From: Dipteronia dyeriana
Lineage: Eukaryota > Streptophyta > Magnoliopsida > Sapindales > Sapindaceae
DNA: 64,000 nucleotides
Reading direction: 5' to 3'
Assembly (NCBI GenBank): GCA_032871835.1
Contig: CM065300.1
Coordinates: 69,141,192-69,205,191, forward strand
Positions 22,412-34,743 of this stretch are shown in pieces. The notes below the pieces were generated by a model. That model searched no databases. It saw only the letters and a program-made list of their open reading frames with translations, and was not told the DNA's origin. The stretch's first letter is position 1, and each line of letters starts with the position of its first letter. Position numbers and translations under genes: made by a program.

Positions 22412-23992
22412 ATCCTCCACTTTCTCTATAACAAATGTGCCATATCTCTCGTCCTCATGTTCTGTAGATGCCCATCAAATCTCTTTTGTGGAAGAGCCTT
22501 TATAAAGGGATCCGCTAGATTATCTGCTGACGCGATCTTGGTAATCGTCAAGTCACCCCTATGCACAATTTTCTGTAGAAGGTGATACTTTCTTTAAATG
22601 TGTTTCCCTCTCTTATGACTTCTTGGTTCTCTCGAATTAGCCACTGCTCTACTATTGTCACAATAGATAGTGATCTGCTTATTTGCATCAGGAACCACAT
22701 CCAAGTCAATCAAGAATTGGCGGAGCCAAACAGTCTCGTATGCTGCAACATACTCGGCTTCCATAGTGGAATCGGCAATACAAGATTGCTTGATACCCCT
22801 CCATATGACTGCCCCTCCTCCAATAGTAAACACGGATGCTGATGTTGATCTCATAGAGTCAGAATCTGACTGAAAATCAGAATCTGTATACCCAACGGGA
22901 ATCAAATCCCCTCAAGAGTATACAAGCATATAATCTCTCGTTCTCTTGAGATACTTGAAAATATGCTCAACTACCGTCTAGTGATCAGGACCAGGTTTCG
23001 ATTGAAACCTGCTAATTATGCCCACAACAAAACAAATATATAGTCTAGTATAAAACATTGCATACATGAGACTTCCAACTGTCGATGCATATGGAACCCT
23101 ACTCATGAATTGCTCTTCATGTTTATTCTTAGGAACTTGTTCCTTAGAAAGTTTGATTCCATGTCTAAAAGGTAACATACCTTTCTTGAAATCTTGCATG
23201 GAAAACCTAGACAAGATTTGATCTATGTATGAAGCTTGGGATAATGCAATCGTTCTATTCTTTCTATCCCTTATGACTTGGATACCAAGAATATAACTTG
23301 CTTCTCCTAAATTCTTCATATCATATTGTTTTGCTAACAATTTTTTTACTAATGTCAATACACCTACATCGTTTTCGATGAGTAGTATATCATCAACGTA
23401 AAGAACTAGGAAAACCAACTTGTCACCTTTAATCCTTTTGTATACACAAGGTTCATCAAGGTTTTGAATAAATTCAAAAATTTACACGGCTTGATCGAAC
23501 CTTATGTTCCAGGATCTTGATGCTTGCTTCAATCCATATATGGATCTTTACAACTTGCATACCCTTTCCTCTTGACCTTTTCAATGAATCATTCTAGTTG
23601 CATCATGTAGATGCTTTCGTCAAGACTTCCATTAAAGAAAGTTGTCTTGACTTCCATTAAAGAAAGTTGTCTTGACTTCCATTTGCCAAATCTCTAGGTC
23701 CTAGAGATGTCGCAATGGATAAGAGTATCTTAATGGATTTAAGCATGGCCACAAGAGAGAATGTTTCTTCATAATCGATACCTTCCTTCTGTGTATAACC
23801 TTTAGCTACCAATCTAGCTTTAAAAGTTCCCACCTTTCCATCCATTCCTCTTTTCCTCTTGTATACCCACTTGCACCCAATGAGTTTAATCCCTTTAGGC
23901 AAGTCTACAAGAGACCAGACTTTGTTTTTTAACATAGATTCAATTTCGGATTGCGTTGCCTTTTTCCAATAGCGACAATCAACATCTTCCAT
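22412..23992 (-). pseudogene. copia 2A reverse transcriptase and RNase H remnant
   Basis: From 23992 downward: [54 protein letters not shown], then a break at about 23700-23600. A 25-bp tandem duplication (23624-23673) there covers the KTTF catalytic word and shifts the frame. RT resumes at 23418 with LVLYVDDILLI, the YVDD box at about 23389-23400. RNase H follows (SDFQSDSD, ADSTMEAEYVAA, ITIYCDNSRAVANS), retaining its Asp/Glu/Asp residues. A block near the start of RNase H (22906-22977) is out of frame. Confidence 0.88.
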
Positions 23993-24318
23993 TGCTTTCT
24001 TGTACGTATAAGGATCATCGTCGTCCGGGAGATTCTCTACAGATTCTCCTAGACCGATGTATCTCTCGGGTTGTCTACTAACCTTCCCATTACAACGACA
24101 TATGGTAGATTATTGATCTTGTGTTGGTAGGGAACTTACAATTGGGCTTGGTTGTGAAACTTCTTATGGAATTGTATCTCCTGAAAGCTCATTCATGACA
24201 ATTCTACTTTTAGGCACAAAATTATTCATATAGTCCTTTTCAGAAATTTTGCATTTGTCGAAGCAAATACTTTAAGATCTGAAGGACTATAAAAATAATA
24301 TCCTTTTGTTCATTTTGG

Positions 24319-25090
24319 CTACCCTACAAATATGCATATTTCAGAACGAGACTCCATCTTTTTTGTCTTTCCTTTTAACACGTGCGCAGGACATCCAAAT
24401 ATCTTTAAGTGTTGTAAACTAGGCTTTCGCCCAGTCCATAACTCATATGGTGTTTTAGGAACCAACCTAGATGGTACATCGTTTAGAATGTACATTGTGG
24501 TTTGTAAAGCATATCCCCAAAAAGAATTAAGGAGCGTTGAATAACTCAACATAGACCTAACCATGTCCAAAAGACTTCTATTTCTCCTTTCTGCCACCAC
24601 ATTTTGTTGAGGTGTGCCTGGTGCAGAAAACTGAGAAATTATCCCATTATCAATAAGATATTGCTGAAACTCACCAGATAGATATTCTCCACCACAATCA
24701 GACCTCAAGATTTTTATACGTTTCTCAAGCTGATTTTCCATTTCAGCTTTAAATGTTTTAAACATGTCAAAAACATCTAATTTATGTCTCATGAGATACA
24801 CATAACCAAATCTTGAGTGATCATCTGTGAAAGTGATGAAGTACTCATATACACCTCTAGCTTGAATGCTCATAGGTTCACACACATCAGTGTGTATCAA
24901 TCCTAAACATTCGATGGCTCTTATGTCTTTGTTCATAAACGACCTTTTTGTCATTTTACATTCCAAACAAGATTTCATAATTTGGTAGATCATCAATCTT
25001 TAAGTCATTTAGAGGTCTGTAGCTTACCAATCTTTTAATCCTATTAAGGTTAATATGACCTAGGCGCAAATGTCATACATAGGTTTCATC
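24319..25090 (-). pseudogene. copia 2A integrase remnant
   Basis: The zinc-binding segment survives in broken frames (RLGHINLNRIKRLV near 25060-25020, then [12 protein letters not shown]). The core reads without a stop from 24996: [10 protein letters not shown] and [25 protein letters not shown] and [17 protein letters not shown], so the D-D-E triad is present. It ends with [15 protein letters not shown] and a GK-rich C-terminal start. This is the best-preserved integrase in the window, though the polyprotein around it is broken. Confidence 0.88.
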
Positions 25091-25101
25091 TTTTGATAAT
25101 T

Positions 25102-26163
25102 TTACTCTTTTGATAATTTTACTCTTTTATGATTAGGTTCCGTTGATTCCATGTCTAACAAGTGAGAGATATTTCTATGCAAATAGAATAAACCGTTTTC
25201 CAATGTACCTTTGCAAATAATTTTGTTATTCTTACTAATAATAAAACCTTTTATTAAAAGTAACCGAATATCCAAATTATTTAGACAAGAGACCGAAATT
25301 AAATTCCTCTTGAATTGTGGTACATAATAAACGTTTATTAAAACTAAATGCCTATAAGAATCTAAATTGATTCTAATATCTCCCACTATACTAGTAGACA
25401 CCAACGCTCTATTGCATAAATGCAAGTTGAATTCATTCTCATTCAATCTTTTCCTTTCCCGAACTTCTAGTTAAACCCAAGTTGTTTTTTTTTCTATTGA
25501 TACTTGACCTTCTGACAGGTCTTAACAGTAGCAACTTTACCAACCATATGAATCTCTTGACCCTTGCTTTTCACAAGAATCATTTTGGTGCTTTGAACAT
25601 CTTGCATCAGGCCTTGCCAGATGTATTCCTTATTGTTCAAGGTATAGTCCAACTTTGAACAAACCAAAGGAATCTGATAGTGAGTTGACAATCATGTCAA
25701 GTTTTCGTCTCACCAACTATCTCAACACCATTTAGTTCAGCAATGTTGAGATGTGCTATGACTTTCATCATGTGATCTTTCACAGCCTGTCTAGGTTTCA
25801 TCCTAAGATTCGTGAAAGCAGACATTGCCTCTCCTCTTAGTCGTCCTAGACCTCATAGCTAACATCTCCTATAGAGACATCATTATATCGGCATCAGTCT
25901 CCATTTCTTCATGTTGCTGTTGCAACACGTCGGAGATGATGGCCATAATGTAACGTACATTTAGCCATCTCATCTGAAGACATCCACTACTGATACTCAT
26001 CTCTTTGCTCCTGAGTATATTCATTTGTTTGGTGGTTTAGGAATAGACATAATGATCTTATGGTTTTTCAACTTACAACAACCCAATTTTCCTTTTTCCA
26101 TGTGACATAATTATCATCAGTTAAAGTATTATCTTTTAGGAATTTGATTAGGGATGAGGTCAT
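25102..26163 (-). pseudogene. copia 2A gag and partial protease remnant, internally deleted
   Basis: Gag opens at ATG 26163 (MTSSLIKFLKDNTLTDDNYV) and reaches the capsid word KLDYTLNNKEY near 25640 through several stops. The usual zinc knuckle and the protease D-S/T-G active site are not found. The reading jumps from a Lys-rich stretch near 25494 to the post-catalytic part of protease (NEFNLHLCNRA, then VYYVPQFKRNLISVSCL) at 25446-25250. An internal deletion has therefore removed nucleocapsid and protease active site. A short TTTTGATAATTTTACTC duplication lies near 25087-25130. Confidence 0.8.
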
Positions 26164-27216
26164 GATTTCTTTATATTAACAAAAATTATATAAATAAATA
26201 ATCATGATATAGCACTTTTGATTATTTATCTTGAGTTAAATAAGATAATTCAATCGTAAAAATTCAACGGTGATCCAACACCCATAAATGTCACACCTCC
26301 TTTGAGAGTATGCACAATTTACTAGTTGGACTAGGTCCTACCTAATTGTTAACATAACAACCAACGTTTTCAATTTTAGCCTTGTAATTTTTATTAACAA
26401 GAACTCTTGAGAGGATATTAATAAAATTATATTAAGTGTAATACCAAGTTATCGACCTTCAATATAATCCCTCACGAATATCCCTCATTTGGGAGTAGAT
26501 ATCGTTTGGGCTAATTGTCTAGTCTATCCTTGTAAGGAAGTATCTTGCTAAATTCCATTCATGAATACCCCTTGGGGGGTTATTCACAAAACATAAAGCT
26601 CAACTAAACTTGGAGGCCGCAGGTGTTCCAAAACACCTTCTCCCACTCAATTGTTTAAGGCGTGTGATCGAATTCCAAAGAATGATTTACCAAGTTATCT
26701 AGATGTCAATTTAGATACATAAACCGTTCAATGCATGTTAATACCAAAAGAGATATATGAGTGACACTCATATTCTATATGACATGTTATCAATCAATGG
26801 CAAACATTGCAATATTTATAAAAATATAAATAGCTACAATTTTGGTCCATCCTAGAAAAGGAAGTAAATTACATACATCTTAGAATACAATAAAAACTTC
26901 TTTCTTGGTGAACAAGTCTTCACGCGACCTTCATCGTTTGGACTCCCTCGGCTGCCTCCTATGGGCGTGCACACCTTTGGCTCCCTCCCATGGGCGTGTG
27001 CAGCCCACAACTCCTTAAGGGGTTGCCATGCGTAGCCCATGGTTTCCATAGGGCTGCCGTGCGCAACCCATGCCATAACAATCGTGGCCGCGTGCTCTTC
27101 GCACGCACGTTTGTTGCTATGGCTTGCAAGGTCCCAAACTTGTTCCGATTGCTTCCAATTCTTCAAACCTTTGATACTTGAATGTATTACAGAAGAATTT
27201 TAAATAAAAAAAATAA

Positions 27217-27330
27217 TGCAGTTTTTTTGTTACAATATATAGTGCAGTTTTTTATTATTATTACAATATAGTGCAGTTTTTTTTATTATTACAATATAGT
27301 GCAGTTTTTTTTATTATTACAACAACAAAA
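27217..27330. repeat. Minisatellite, ~28-bp unit, four copies
   Basis: The word TGCAGTTTTTTTTATTATTA recurs at about 27217, 27243, 27272 and 27300. Confidence 0.85.
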
Positions 27331-27463
27331 TAAAAAAAAAAAACTTAGTAACTACCAAGAAGGAAATTATGGCGATGATATGCCACCATTCTTTTTACAA
27401 TCCCAAAACAAAAATACATTAAAATTCTATGACCAAAATTGAGCAACAACAATCCATATATAA

Positions 27464-27467
<4 letters not shown>

Positions 27468-27518
<51 letters not shown>
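27468..27518. repeat. (AT)n microsatellite
   Basis: Uninterrupted AT dinucleotides. The Tyr/Ile-rich open frame crossing it is an artefact. Confidence 0.95.
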
Positions 27519-27520
<2 letters not shown>

Positions 27521-27640
27521 ATACATTCTAATGTAAATATATATGTGAATACCTAGAGTGCCATATCTTTCTAAAACATGTGCATATACAATAAAAAAAA
27601 GATTCACGTACACATACATCAATTAATCAAAGGTACAACT

Positions 27641-27655
27641 AGGTTTTGATACTAA
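27641..27655 (-). other. Primer binding site of copia 2A
   Basis: On the - strand the LTR ends CCGTACA and is followed by ATTAGTATCAAAACC, related to the initiator-Met tRNA complement TTGGTATCAGAGCC with several mismatches. Confidence 0.65.
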
Positions 27656-27921
27656 TTGTACGGAAAATTACACAACGAAGCGTAAAAAAAAAGGGTTTAG
27701 TGTATTTAAAAATTTTCTCTTTTAATAACAAGAACCTTAACCCTAGATTAATTGATGTATATAAAAAGTATCGTACCTTTTTTTTTCGTGACGATTGAAC
27801 TAGCGTTGAATTGAATCCGCAAGATCTTCCAATCCAATCATGAACGTGAATCACCTAGGTGTGTGGACTCCTTTTCTTTAAACTGTATACCCGAGGATGG
27901 AAACAAACAAAATCTTCTTCT

Positions 27922-28162
27922 ATAGAGCAAATGGGAGATTGTTGGGATTATGCCCAGTAACATGATTGTAATAATATATTTGACAATCTTTTCATATTAA
28001 TAAAGTGATTTCTAGTTTAAAAATTCTTATAGCATTTCTAGTTTAATTATTATAATTGTCAAAAGTAAATAATCATAAGGTCAAAAGATAATGAGAAAAG
28101 AAGAATTGTCCATACATCTGGATATGTATGAGGTAGACACAATTCTTTAGTTAGTCTTGAAT
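27922..28162 (+). mobile_element. copia family 2 scrap in opposite orientation (3' end of internal region + LTR start)
   Basis: AGCAAATGGGAGAT (purine tract) followed by TGTTGGGATTATGCCCAG at 27940 is the normal boundary between internal region and 3' LTR of family 2, but on the + strand. It directly abuts the - strand 5' LTR fragment of copy A. About 223 bp of LTR remain before copia 3 interrupts at 28163. Confidence 0.85.
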
Positions 28163-29529
28163 TGTTAGGGTTTATGCCCTAAAGATGCAATTTGTAAATG
28201 GATTTATGAAATAAATAAAAATAAAAGTTCAGTTCATTCTTGTTGTGTTGTTTATTTTATAACTTGTTTATTTTATAACTTCTGTATATAAACATCCTAG
28301 TAGAGGTGCAAAATGGGTTGGGTTCTGGCAGGCTGCCTGGCCTAGCCTGGTTAGGTCGCTGGCCGGGGCTGGCCCGGTCCGTTGGCTTAACAGGCCAGAC
28401 CCAAGCCCGTTAGGCCTGTGGGCTTTTAGCAAATTTGAAAAGCTGAATTCTGACTGGCTCTAACGGGCCGACCCGCGGGAGGCTCGTTAGGGCCCGTCAG
28501 AATTCAAAAATTGATTTTTTAATTTTTAATTTAAAGTTTAAATTTTAAATTTTGAATTGAATGGTGGCTTTTGTATTTATTCAGAAGCCGTTAATGACCG
28601 TTGGTGGCTTAAAAAAATACCCACAACTTTTAAAAATTGCATTATTTTAAATCTTTTACAATTTTTTCCAATTATACCCTAATCTAACATTTTCCTATAA
28701 GTGCTCGCTTGGTTGAGCTTTTTACTAGCTCAAATGGTCTAAGAACATCTATTTGGATTTTTTATAGTTGTTTGGTTGTTCTTTTAAGAATATATATTTT
28801 AATTGAGTAGAGACTAGTAGAGTTTAAACCTCTACTAGGCAAAAGCTCAAGGGGAGGTACTTCTCCAAATAGACATTTTTTTTTAAAGTCTACCAACCAA
28901 ACAATTATATATATTTTAAAAAAAACTCTATTTCTAATAGATCTACTACAAGTAGATCTTTTACCAATAGAGGTTTTTCAAAAGTCCAACCAAACAAGCT
29001 CTACATACCCCTATCACCCTCACCTCATTCTCTACATTTTCTCTACTTCCATACTCTCTTATTCTCTCTATTCTCTACTATCTCCAACATCTCTCACTCA
29101 CTCTTTCAGCTATTTTGTAATTTATTTTATTTATTTAATATATTATATTATTATATACTATATACTATTACACTAATATACTAATACTATAGTAGTATAG
29201 TACTATACACTATACATTATATATTATATACTATATACTATTATTGTCTCTACATATTCTAAGGCACTTACTCTAAGGTATTGTCTTATTTTTTTTTTAA
29301 AAAAAATACTTTCATTTGTTATTTAGTTATTCACTATATTTATTATTAATATGTTTATAACTAATGTTATTATTTGTTATGTTGTTAGGTATCCAATTGA
29401 TTAATTAATTCAACACTCTCAATTCTCAAGCCTCGAATTTAAGGTTAGTATGTCTACATCTTTACTTTTGTTATTAATAATTTTTTATATAGTAATTATA
29501 AAGTGTGTAGTTAATATTTTTATTAGAGA

Positions 29530-30570
29530 GTTAGTACTTAGTAATATGCTATTTTTTTGTATTTTTATGAGATTGACAACAAAATAATAATTTTAAAATT
29601 TTAATTTCTAATATTTTCATAATTTTTGAAATTATTATTATATAAGAAAGATTATGTTTTATTTTGTAGGTTTAAGAAGAGCATGGTAATTTGGAGAAAT
29701 TTAATCCGATTGTTTTTGAAATTAATAAAATATTAGAATGATTATGTTAATTTTATGTATTTTTGTGAGTTTGACAACAAAATAAAAAATAAAAAAAATT
29801 TATTCTCATTTTTTTTCTTCATTTTCAAAATTATTACTATATTAGAAATATTATATTTTATTTTGTAGAGTTTAAGAAGAAAATGGTAATTTGGAGAAAT
29901 TTAATCTAAATTTTATAATTTTTTTAAATTAATAATATATTAGAATGATTAGGTTAATTTTATGTATTTTTATGAGATTGACAACTAAATAATAATTTTT
30001 AAAAAATGATTTCTAATATTTTCATAATTTTTGAAATTATTATTATATTAGAAAGATTATGTTTTATTTTGTAGAGTTAAAGAAGAAAATGTTAATTTGG
30101 AGAAATTTAATCCGATTTTTTTGAAATTATTAATAAATTAGAATGATTATGTTAATTTTATGTACTTTTGTGAGTTTGACAACAAAATATTAAATTAAAA
30201 AAAAAATCTTAATTTTTTCTTCATTTTTGAAATTATTATTATATAAGAAAGATTATGTTTTGTTTTGTAGAGTTTAAGAAGAAAATTGTAATTTGGAGAA
30301 ATTTAATCCGATTTTTTTTGAAATTAATAATATATTAGAATGATTATGTTAATTTTATGTATTTTTTGTGAGTTTGATAACAAAATAATAAATTAAAAAT
30401 AATTATCGATTTTTTTTCTTCATTTTCGAAATTATTATTATGTTAGAAAGATTATGTTTTATTTTGTAGAGCTTAAGAAGAAAATGGTTATTTGCAGAAA
30501 TTTAATCCGAATTTTATATTTTTTAAAATTAATAATATATTAGAATGATTATGTTAATTTTGTAGTTTAA
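29530..30570 (+). repeat. Five ~200-bp tandem repeats upstream of the hAT2 transposase
   Basis: Units are marked by GATTATGTTTTATTTTGTAGAG near 29651, 29850, 30056, 30252 and 30451. Each goes on with AAGAAGAAAATGGTAATTTGGAG and GAATGATTATGTTAATTTTATGTA. Each unit contains a T-rich run ending TTTTGTAG, which looks like a plant 3' splice site. They lie in the presumed leader intron before the transposase ATG at 30708. Confidence 0.88.
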
Positions 30571-30707
30571 GAAATAATAAGAAAATAAAAATTAGAAAAA
30601 TTAATTGTTTTTTTTTTGTTATTTGTATAAATGTTTAATTGTATCATTGTATTTGTATCTATGGCATTTAATCATTTAATCATTTATTTAATTATAATCT
30701 TAGGAAA

Positions 30708-32786
30708 ATGAATCCTGAACACTTAAACCTGAACCTGGACGACTATTTACCGGACGAGGACATCAACCAATTATACGGTGAGTTCGAAGAAGAAGGTCCC
30801 GTTAGTACTACGGGTGTAGGACCTTCTTCCTCTATACCAGGATCGAGTAAGAAAAGGAAGAAGAAATCGATCGTGTGGGATTGCTTTGACCCTGTAATGT
30901 AAACGATGGCAGATGGTCATCAAGTTGAGTATACCTGCTGTAAGTTTTATAAATATATACTCAGTAGTTCAAGTAGGGGAACTAGTCATCTTAGAAGACA
31001 TAGACTCAGTTGCATGGCTTCCCATGGGCAAGTCGATACAACTCAACAAACCCAACTGCAGCGGAACCCAGATGGTTCAGTGAATATATGGCAGTATGAC
31101 CCCGATCGGGTCAGAGAGCATTCAGTGTTGTGTTGCGCTGCAACTGACCAACCCTTAGGTTTTCAAGAAAACCCCCATTTTTAATATTATGTTAATAATG
31201 CTTTTAACCCCCAATTTGTCCTTGTTTCTAGAAACACAACTAGAAGCGATGTGATTAGTACTTTTACAAAATATAATACAAAATTGATTTTTGAATTGTA
31301 AAACATTTCATTTCCAGTTGCACTAACGTTAGACATCTGGAGCGGACGTTCAAAACAAGATTATTTATGTTTCACTGGACACTATATAGACACCCAAATG
31401 ACACAATGGACTTTACAAAAAAGGCTCATTTGTTTTCGGGTCATGGATTATTCACATATTGCACAAAATATTTTTCAGGTTATTATGTCCGTTATACAAG
31501 ATTATGACATTCAAAACCGTATCATGTCAATTACTTTGGATAATGCATATGCTAACTCCAAAGCTATTTAATATTTCACTAATTCTAACATCCTTAATAT
31601 TGCGGGAAATTTTTTCCATGCCCGATGTACATGTCACATTATCAGCTTGATTGTAAAATCCGGTTTAAAGAAGGTCGAAAGTCAAATCAACAGTATTATG
31701 GGGGCTTCGGGTTGGATTATGGCATATAACCAAAGAATTGATGAGTTTGCCAGATTTTGTAAATCAAAGAACCTAAAACCCCGTAAGTTCCAAACAGATA
31801 TGCCGGTAAGGTGGAACTCAACATATTTAATGTTGAAATCTGCTTTACCATATGCTTTAGAAATTACTAGTTTTTATAACTCGAACACTGCCAAAAACAC
31901 CTAACATGAAAAAGTCACGGAAGGTGATTGGTATGTGGCCAATGTTTTTGTTGAATTTTTAACTGCTTTTTAATGATGCTACTGTAGAACTTTCCAGGGT
32001 TTATTACCCTACATTTTCTCTTGCACTTCATAAACTTTATGACATAAATATAGGGAAATAGAATTGGTAGATCCCGCTGTTGTTGCTATGCAAGAAAAAT
32101 ACGTAAAATATTGGGGGGAAATTCCTCTTTTGTATGCCTTTGGTATTATTGTAGATCCTAGGTTCAGATTTAAAGCATTAAAAGGTTTTTCCACTACTTT
32201 GGGTGAGGCTCTGGGATTAAGTGAAACGGATGTTGCTGAACATCTTGGTACACTGAAATCCCAAAATTTTGAGGTTTTTTCTATTTATGAGAGCAGGTAC
32301 AGGCATAACGTCGACACAACGGGACCAACGCCTCCTCAGCAACAATCTCAACAATAATCTCAACAACAATCGAAGCTTATGAGGATTTTTTTGAACAAGA
32401 CCACAACTTCTCGCGCTTCAGGAAGTTCGAGTCAAAGTCACTAATTGGAGCTTAACAAATATCTGAGTACAGAGTATTCCATCACGGACAACGATGATTT
32501 CACAATTAACGATCTTCTGAAATGGTGGCAGAATAAGAGAACCAGCTTTCCCATTCTATCGAGATTATCATGTGACGTCCTAGCTATCTTGGTTTCAATA
32601 GTTTCATCGGAGCAGGTGGTCAGTACCGCCAGACGAATAATAGAAGATAGAAGATGTTCATTAGCTCCTGATGTGGTGAAAGCTTTAAAATGCCTTAAGG
32701 ATTTGGGAAAATGCAAGAATAAGACGACAACATCAACTGGTCAACGAAGAACTCATGGATGGCTACTTCAGCTTGACCATCGATGA
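30708..32786 (+). pseudogene. hAT2 transposase remnant
   Basis: It opens at ATG 30708 after a likely acceptor (TAATCTTAG). An acidic N-terminus and a basic patch (SSKKRKKKS, a possible nuclear signal) precede a BED zinc finger interrupted by TAA at 30900: WDCFDPVM, stop, then CCKFYKYI and SRGTSHLRRHRLSC. Further on are ALTLDIWSGRSKQDYLCFTG (about 31320), HARCTCHIISLIVKSGLKKV, RWNSTYLMLKSALPYALEIT and LYAFGIIVDPRFRFKALKGF. The C-terminal hATC domain is at 32445-32700 (DLLKWWQNKRTSFPILSRLS, VSSEQVVSTARRIIEDRR). At least six stops or shifts. The usual SERVFSTAG-type word is altered to SEQVVSTAR. Confidence 0.9.
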
Positions 32787-33329
32787 GAGTTCCGGTGGCA
32801 ACAAACTGGCGAACTGATGTAATTGTAAATACTTAATATTTTTTTTCTGATTGCACTATTTTTCCCTAACTAAGTTTTTGTCCCATTGAGTTTTTCTTGG
32901 TAAGGTTTTTAACGAGGCAATCATAATTTGTAATTTATATTTTTAAACACAAATTTAATAAGAAATTACAAAAATATTATTCTCTAAAAACTAATTAACT
33001 ATTGTATGAAATGAAAAATGTATTTCATATTAAAATTATTACATTAATAATTTAAAAAAATTATTACAATGTATAAAAAATAATATATACAACGTTAAAA
33101 TATTTTTTTTTTTTAAAAAAAATTGAAGCCCGTTAAGGCCTTAATGGGTCTTTAACGGGCCGGCCATTCACAGGCCCGTTAAAGCCCAGCTCGAGCTCGA
33201 CCCACCTCAAAACAGGCCACAGGCGCAGGACGGGCCTACCCTTCCGACAATCAGGCGAGCCCGGCCGACCCGTTAAGCAAATAGGCCTAAAGGGCCGGGG
33301 CAGCCCATTTTGCTACCACTACATCCTAG

Positions 33330-33604
33330 ATTGCCGGATGTAATCTCGAACTGTTTATATGAGTGTCATATACTGATGGATATAGTAAGAGACGTGCAAT
33401 CTAAAGAGTCCATAGATAACAAATAAAGCTAGGCACTTTACCTGCAGTTAATGTATAGCTACGGTCCATTCCGTAATGTACGGTCATTCTATTCTGAATT
33501 TTTCATATGAGATATGGGAATGGAGACACCTTGTATGATGTGATCATATAGGATTGGGTCATGATCTATATGAATCTCTCACCAAGATCCATTTACCGAT
33601 GAGA

Positions 33605-33653
<49 letters not shown>

Positions 33654-34709
33654 ACTCATGATGGCTACATGTGGGTGATCTTAATCCTGAGTGTCCTATC
33701 AACTCTTTCAGGTTAGATCGTGGTCTTTGATATACCATGGGTGAGGTCGGATGCAGTTCCTGATCAATATACTCCGTATATTAGGATTGTTGTTTGGCTT
33801 GTGGCTGAGAAGGTTTATACACAATAGTGGAATCCACTCCTTCCTGTAAGAAGTAGATGGTAGTTCCCTTAAGGGTTGATTCGTGGCTTAGACAATATGA
33901 GCGCTCTCCTAATTCCATGAGAAAATAAGGTTTATTTTTCATTAGAGAATCAAGGGTACTTAAAGGATATATATAATTAAAGGGGTATAACGGATATTAT
34001 GACCCAGCTTTAATTATGAACCACTGTGGAGGATCACACCATGTGAAATAGCTATATCGATGGACACAGAGTTGTATCGGTCTATGTAAGCCGTCTGCAG
34101 TTGAGAGAGTGCAGCTTCGAGTTTTTAGTGGAATAACACCAGAGTTAATAATCAAGGAATATTAATTAAAGAGTTTAATTTTTGTTTCTGGGGATTATTG
34201 GAGCTAAAAATACCGTGGGTCCATTAGGTCACCTTGCTAGTCCGATCGATTTAGGTAACAAGAGTCACAATTATTTAATTGGATTGTCCAATTAATTGTG
34301 CTATGAAAGTGACACAAATTTATTCGAGAAAATTTTTAATAGTGAGATTGTTTGATTAATGAATAATGGTGATTAAATAAATTAAATAATAAGATTATTT
34401 AATTATGTTATTAATCACTAAATGGAAGGTGTTTGTTGATATTTGTTTTTTGAATAAAATAAGATAATATGATTATTGTATTTTATTAAATTATATATTT
34501 AATTTTTGAATTTAAATAGTTTGAATTTAAATCAAATCAAATAAACAAAATATTAATCAACATCTTTAAAGAGATTAGATTGATTGGTTTTAATTAAATA
34601 TTAATTTTGAATTTAAAATAGTTTAAATTCAAATTAGATGATATCTTTTAATAAAAATAAAATAAAGATTTTGTTTTAAATAAAAAGATATCATGAGGTT
34701 TTTAAAAGA

Positions 34710-34743
<34 letters not shown>

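Larger units (their letters stand above)
26164..27640. other. Long leader of copia 2A
   Basis: About 1.5 kb between primer site and gag without a recognised protein. A G+C-rich island (about 26930-27130) contains repeated TATGGGCGTG / CCCATGGGCGTG words in an otherwise AT-rich stretch. Open frames on both strands here share no recognised family. It also carries the minisatellite and (AT)n tract listed separately. Confidence 0.5.
20228..27921 (-). mobile_element. copia family 2, copy A (3' LTR complete, 5' LTR truncated)
   Basis: A copia element on the - strand. Its 3' LTR is 20228-22411, followed upward by RNase H, RT, integrase, a protease remnant, gag, a long leader, a primer binding site near 27641-27655 and the last ~265 bp of the 5' LTR (27657-27921). 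Domain order gag-IN-RT-RNase H is copia. A second copy of the family lies at 38212-55289. The 5' LTR is cut where a + strand member of the same family begins. Confidence 0.88.
28301..33321 (+). mobile_element. hAT DNA transposon 2, 5.0 kb, bounded by perfect target duplication
   Basis: The termini are TAGAGGTGCAAAATGGGTTGGG on the left and, inverted, TAGTGGTAGCAAAATGGGCTGC on the right. G/C-rich subterminal regions contain GGCCCGTTA/TAACGGGCC words at both ends (28340-28500 and 33125-33300). The + strand carries a broken hAT transposase. It lies inside the 5' LTR of copia 3 and is therefore younger than that LTR. Confidence 0.95.
28293..33329. repeat. 8-bp target site duplications of hAT2
   Basis: CATCCTAG at 28293-28300 and again at 33322-33329, immediately outside the inverted termini. 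Confidence 0.95.

Noticed and set aside
26852..27181. Overlapping open frames on both strands in the GC-rich island as a gene
   Set aside because: The island lies within a retrotransposon leader, both strands are open to a similar extent, and no family is recognised.
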